Assembly (NCBI GenBank): GCA_905397405.1
Contig: CAJPVJ010000692.1
Span: forward strand, 1-21,341
DNA from: Oppiella nova
Taxonomy: Eukaryota; Arthropoda; Arachnida; Sarcoptiformes; Oppiidae
DNA length: 21,341 nt
Reading direction: 5' to 3'
Shown here piece after piece: positions 18,311-21,341 of the stretch (position 1 is its first letter; every line of letters starts with the position of its first letter). The translations under genes and the position numbers were made by a program. The notes beneath the pieces are model-generated. The model saw nothing but the letters and a program-made list of their open reading frames with translations. It was not told the DNA's origin and did no database searches.

Positions 18311-18852
18311 TGAAACTATACAATACAAACATTAATTAAAAATATATTTTAACTTTATAAATTTAACTACATTAATTAATATTTTATAAAACTATTTTTC
18401 TAATTAATGATTTATCCTAATGTATAGGATTATATTTTATGGGTTATGAATTATATGCATTATTAAGGTTTTGTATGAGCTTTTGTAATTTAGTTTAAAT
18501 ATTCATATTATGTTAATTAATATTTTTGATTTTAAAAATCTAATGTTTTATTTAATTAATTAATATTAAATGTAATGAAAGCAATTTTTAAAATGAATAA
18601 ACTTTTAAAGATTTTTTCAATTTCTAGACTATCATCTGATTTAACAGTAAAAATAACTATTAAATAAAAATCAATACTTTCTTATACAGCAACCTCTAAA
18701 TCGTAATAAAATTGTTTACCCATTGATAAAGTTTAATACATATCGGTTGCCATGAATATCCCGGCTCACTAATCTCCCAATTATGTCATTAAAAGTAATG
18801 CAACATTTCAAACAGGCTGACATAAAATAAAAATACATTACAAATCACATAC

Positions 18853-19300
18853 ATGGAAGTGATACTGGTGCTAATTATATTACTAAAACTAGTAAATTGT
18901 AGCCAATTTGAATGCACTGTTCAAGAAGGTTTAAACGTGTTTGAGTGCGTGACCGATAATATGAGAAAGGACATTTCATACAATGAAACTGTACCTAGTC
19001 CATTCACGTGTTGCCACCTATACATCACGTATTACTGCGGACTCAATGTAAACCAGGTGAGTAAAAATTTATTAAATAATTTTTGCTAATTATAAACTAA
19101 ACATTTATGACCAGGATGAATGTACAGAGGCCGAGTTTAAGGATTATATAACTGGCATACAGTTAGCGAAATTAAAAACAGATGTCACGTGCGCTGACTA
19201 TCAGCAATGTAATACACTCCCGCCCACCACCACCATTGAGCCAACAACCCCCTCAACACTGGGATCAGCACCTGGACTTAATGTCATCAAAGAATTTTAG
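18853..19300 (+). CDS. Secreted eight-cysteine protein with a Thr/Pro tail
   Basis: Two exons, 18853-19056 and 19115-19300, are separated by a 58-bp phase 0 intron with GTGAGT and GACCAG sites. They encode 129 residues. Residues 1-16 form a signal peptide (MEVILVLIILLKLVNC). The mature part has eight cysteines at 21, 32, 53, 54, 62, 71, 94 and 100, including a CC pair followed by LYITYYC, suggesting four disulfides. One N-glycosylation site (NET, 44-46) is visible. The tail is Thr/Pro/Ser-rich (LPPTTTIEPTTPST), like an O-glycosylated mucin-type segment. I do not recognise the family. It is extracellular by inference, with no catalytic motif. Confidence 0.8.
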
Positions 19301-19897
19301 CTTGATTACTTTAGCGGTATATTTCATTTATTATATTTAATATTTTTGTATAATACGATTTTTTATAGAGAGTTTTAAATTAAAATATTACATATAATTA
19401 TTAATAAAAATTATACTTAATATATGTTTATATATTATTATGAGTAAAGTATATAATTAGCCCCCATCTAGTTACGTAAATATACATTTCAATTTTTAGG
19501 TAATTTTTTAAATAAATTAATTTATTATTATTATATTATATAAGATATAAAATAAGTAATAATTAATATAATAATAATAATAGTAAAGTTTGTTATTTTG
19601 TAGATTTTATTTTTGAACATTTTATAATTTATCAACAGTAGGCAGACCTAGAACATTTGTATAGCATTTAGTGTATCACTAGTTAGAAAATCATTTACAT
19701 TTGTGATCAGAAAATATTCAAAAGTTATTTTCATTTATTTCCTATTCTTAACCATAAAATTATAATCAACTCAAACAGTGTTTGTAAGTTATATTTGGTT
19801 TGTATACTGTATAACCAATTTTCACATACAGTTCCCTTACAGTTAATAGTAATAATATGTTACAGATAGATTTTAAATAATTCTTACAATGATATGA
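19301..19897. other. AT-rich intergenic region
   Basis: Non-coding, with an AATAAA at 19511-19516 that may serve the preceding gene and an ATT/AAT-rich stretch at 19520-19590. Nothing else was recognised. Confidence 0.55.
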
Positions 19898-21163
19898 TTA
19901 ATTAGCTTGCTGATACTTTTGCCAGAATCTACTGTAGCGGACTATAAACGCGTCATTGCGGGTAAGAATTGGATTTTTTAGCATGATCATATTTTGCCAT
20001 ACTAGTGTATCTGATAAACTCTATAATAAAATATCATGTTACTAAAATTTTGAAATAATTCAATTTTAAATATACCTGATCAATCAAAAGTATAAGTAAT
20101 ACCATGGATGCTAATCGGCATAATAATCCAGGTCGTGACACAACATACGATCCAATGGTACATCTATTTGGCCCCAAATACCCAAAAGCACCATAAGCTA
20201 GGACAGGTTTGACCAAGGGTATTTGAAATTTAACACATATATACGTAGGCCGGGCATCGACCTTAAGTTCAGCCGTGATAAACCTGCGCCTAAATATTAA
20301 CAGGTGAACTTTCCAAACATACGGTTCACCACTAGCTTGACCATGGTCAATGTACTCAAAGTCCGAAGTGATAATACCTGGTATTATTTGTTTGTGAATA
20401 TAATTAGCATGCTCAATGTCCAGTCCATTTAATGAGGGTAGCTATCAAGGGTATAATTAGATTTGTTAATAAATAAATGATCTATATTATTTAAATTATG
20501 GTACTAAATGACCCGGATGAATTAATATTGGAGTTTAATGACTCATGAGTAATACTGTATTATAGGATTTTAGTACTAGTAAAATTGTTATATAATTAAG
20601 ACTACATAAACATATTTATCATTTTATTACAACTTACCTAATACAATTAATACTAAGGTCCTAGTATAAATAATTTTGTAAAAATAATTAATATTTAAAC
20701 ACACCTGACCGAATATTGAAACTGGTGCTGAATAATTAGTTACACATGAACTAAGTTTTTTGCCACATTTTATTTCCAAATTGTCAGGTAAGTGATCCGG
20801 GTCACAATTATTATCATGGTACCAAACATGTATCATTTCATTCAGTTCGAGTGAATGCCATTTCTTAAGTGAACCAGGTGCTAGGTCATAATTATAACAA
20901 TAATATTAAAATATATATTTTAATCTTTAACATTAACATGGTATAACAATGCTAAGTTAGTATAAATTACCGTTTAGTACCCTGGTACACTTGCCATCAT
21001 TTCCCGCGTACATTAAGCTATCAAACGGACACTGAATGCAGTCAAAATTTTTTATTGTCCATGCATATTTTATACATTTTCTAGAATAACCTTGTGAAAT
21101 ATTATTCACAAATTGAATATAAAAGTAATATAGTAAAATAGCCCAGATACAGTATTCCAACAT
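19898..21163 (-). CDS. Unrecognised secreted or membrane protein, four exons
   Basis: Minus-strand exons 21163-20971, 20880-20705, 20441-20076 and 20020-19898 join with matching phases (1,0,0) into 285 residues. Exon 1 starts with a hydrophobic leader (MLEYCIWAILLYYFYIQFV) and continues with KCIKYAW, NFDCIQC and DGKC. Exon 2 adds DNNCDPDH and IKCGKKLSSCVTNYSAP, so the first 120 residues are an extracellular Cys-rich domain, loosely like small three-finger (Ly6-type) proteins, though the spacing is not diagnostic. Exon 3 is open for 122 codons and ends with a hydrophobic LASMVLLILLIDQ. Exon 4 is the least certain. Exons 1-2 are convincing (0.7), exon 3 moderate (0.5), exon 4 weak (0.35). The family is not recognised. 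Confidence 0.5.
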
Positions 21164-21341
21164 TGTATAATACACTTAATTAGTTTATGATCACCACTGC
21201 ATTTACTTTATATTAATATCGGGTGTCCCATCGTATCAGTAAGATTTCTAAATTAATTTTAAAATATTTACAATTATATTTTGTTAACGAAAACTATACC
21301 AAAATGTTGGAAGTTTATTAAAATTTTATGTGCACTTCATA

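Larger units (their letters stand above)
17211..18852. other. Long AT-rich intergenic region
   Basis: No exon is supported. It contains a TA/CA-rich simple-sequence tract at about 17350-17440 and the second copy of the duplicated flank at 17868-18310. Confidence 0.6.

Noticed and set aside
19889-19965. Plus-strand leader-like exon reading LISLLILLPESTVADYKRVIAG before a GTAAGA donor, suggestive of a protease propeptide
   Set aside because: The only ATG is followed two codons later by TGA, and no compatible plus-strand exon follows. The same bases fit the last exon of the minus-strand gene with correct phase.
20280-20340. Short palindrome GGTGAAC...GTTCACC as a regulatory site
   Set aside because: The 7-base arms lie within the proposed exon 3, and hairpins of this size are expected by chance.
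20102-20450. Plus-strand open stretches (for example MDANRHNNPGRDTTYDPMVH) over the minus-strand exon 3
   Set aside because: Each is only 30-45 codons and their phases do not join. The opposing minus-strand frame is open for 122 codons and splices in phase with exon 2.

Overview
This window is arthropod nuclear DNA, most likely from a mite (Acari; perhaps an oribatid). The support is strong AT-richness, genes split by short GT-AG introns (about 55-90 bp as well as a few hundred bp), TATA and AATAAA signals, a group-2 mite-allergen/NPC2-type ML-domain gene, a divergent ionotropic-receptor gene and several lineage-restricted secreted cysteine-rich proteins. The species assignment is inference; the eukaryotic gene structure is read directly. 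There is no operon, bacterial feature or CRISPR array.

Layout. 1-308 is the 3' end of a DEG/ENaC channel gene, nearly identical to the 3' end of the copy at 10600-12307. 1145-5650 holds two tandem paralogues (A at 2121-3124, B at 4187-5483). Each has one exon for a signal peptide, one for an acidic stretch ending Lys-Lys-Gly and one for a Cys-rich domain. Copy A carries a 614-bp Tc1/mariner-type inverted-repeat element about 110 bp upstream of its TATA box, and copy B preserves the empty site. 5682-6227 (minus) is an unrecognised intron-poor gene. 6228-7600 is mostly non-coding, with a hAT-like element, a diverged dispersed repeat and two orphan exon-like stretches. 7601-8654 is a multi-pass membrane exon resembling an arthropod gustatory receptor. 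8832-9635 is a 5'-truncated, frameshifted LINE lying against a DEG/ENaC pseudogene fragment (9636-9960). 10600-12307 is a DEG/ENaC gene broken by 128-bp and 408-bp tandem duplications.

The right half continues with the ML/NPC2-like gene (12770-13684; one frameshift and a 24-bp internal duplication), a prokineticin/astakine-like ten-cysteine secreted protein (14079-14488) with a decayed tandem copy (14691-15125), and a five-exon divergent ionotropic receptor on the minus strand (17210-15655) flanked by two copies of the same roughly 430-bp sequence. It ends with a two-exon secreted eight-cysteine protein (18853-19300) and a four-exon unrecognised secreted or membrane protein on the minus strand (21163-19898).

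The genes do not form one pathway. The common theme is rapid birth and death of chemosensory and channel genes (IR, GR-like, DEG/ENaC) and of small secreted proteins, driven by local tandem duplication and transposon insertion. The least described item is the A/B modular precursor family.
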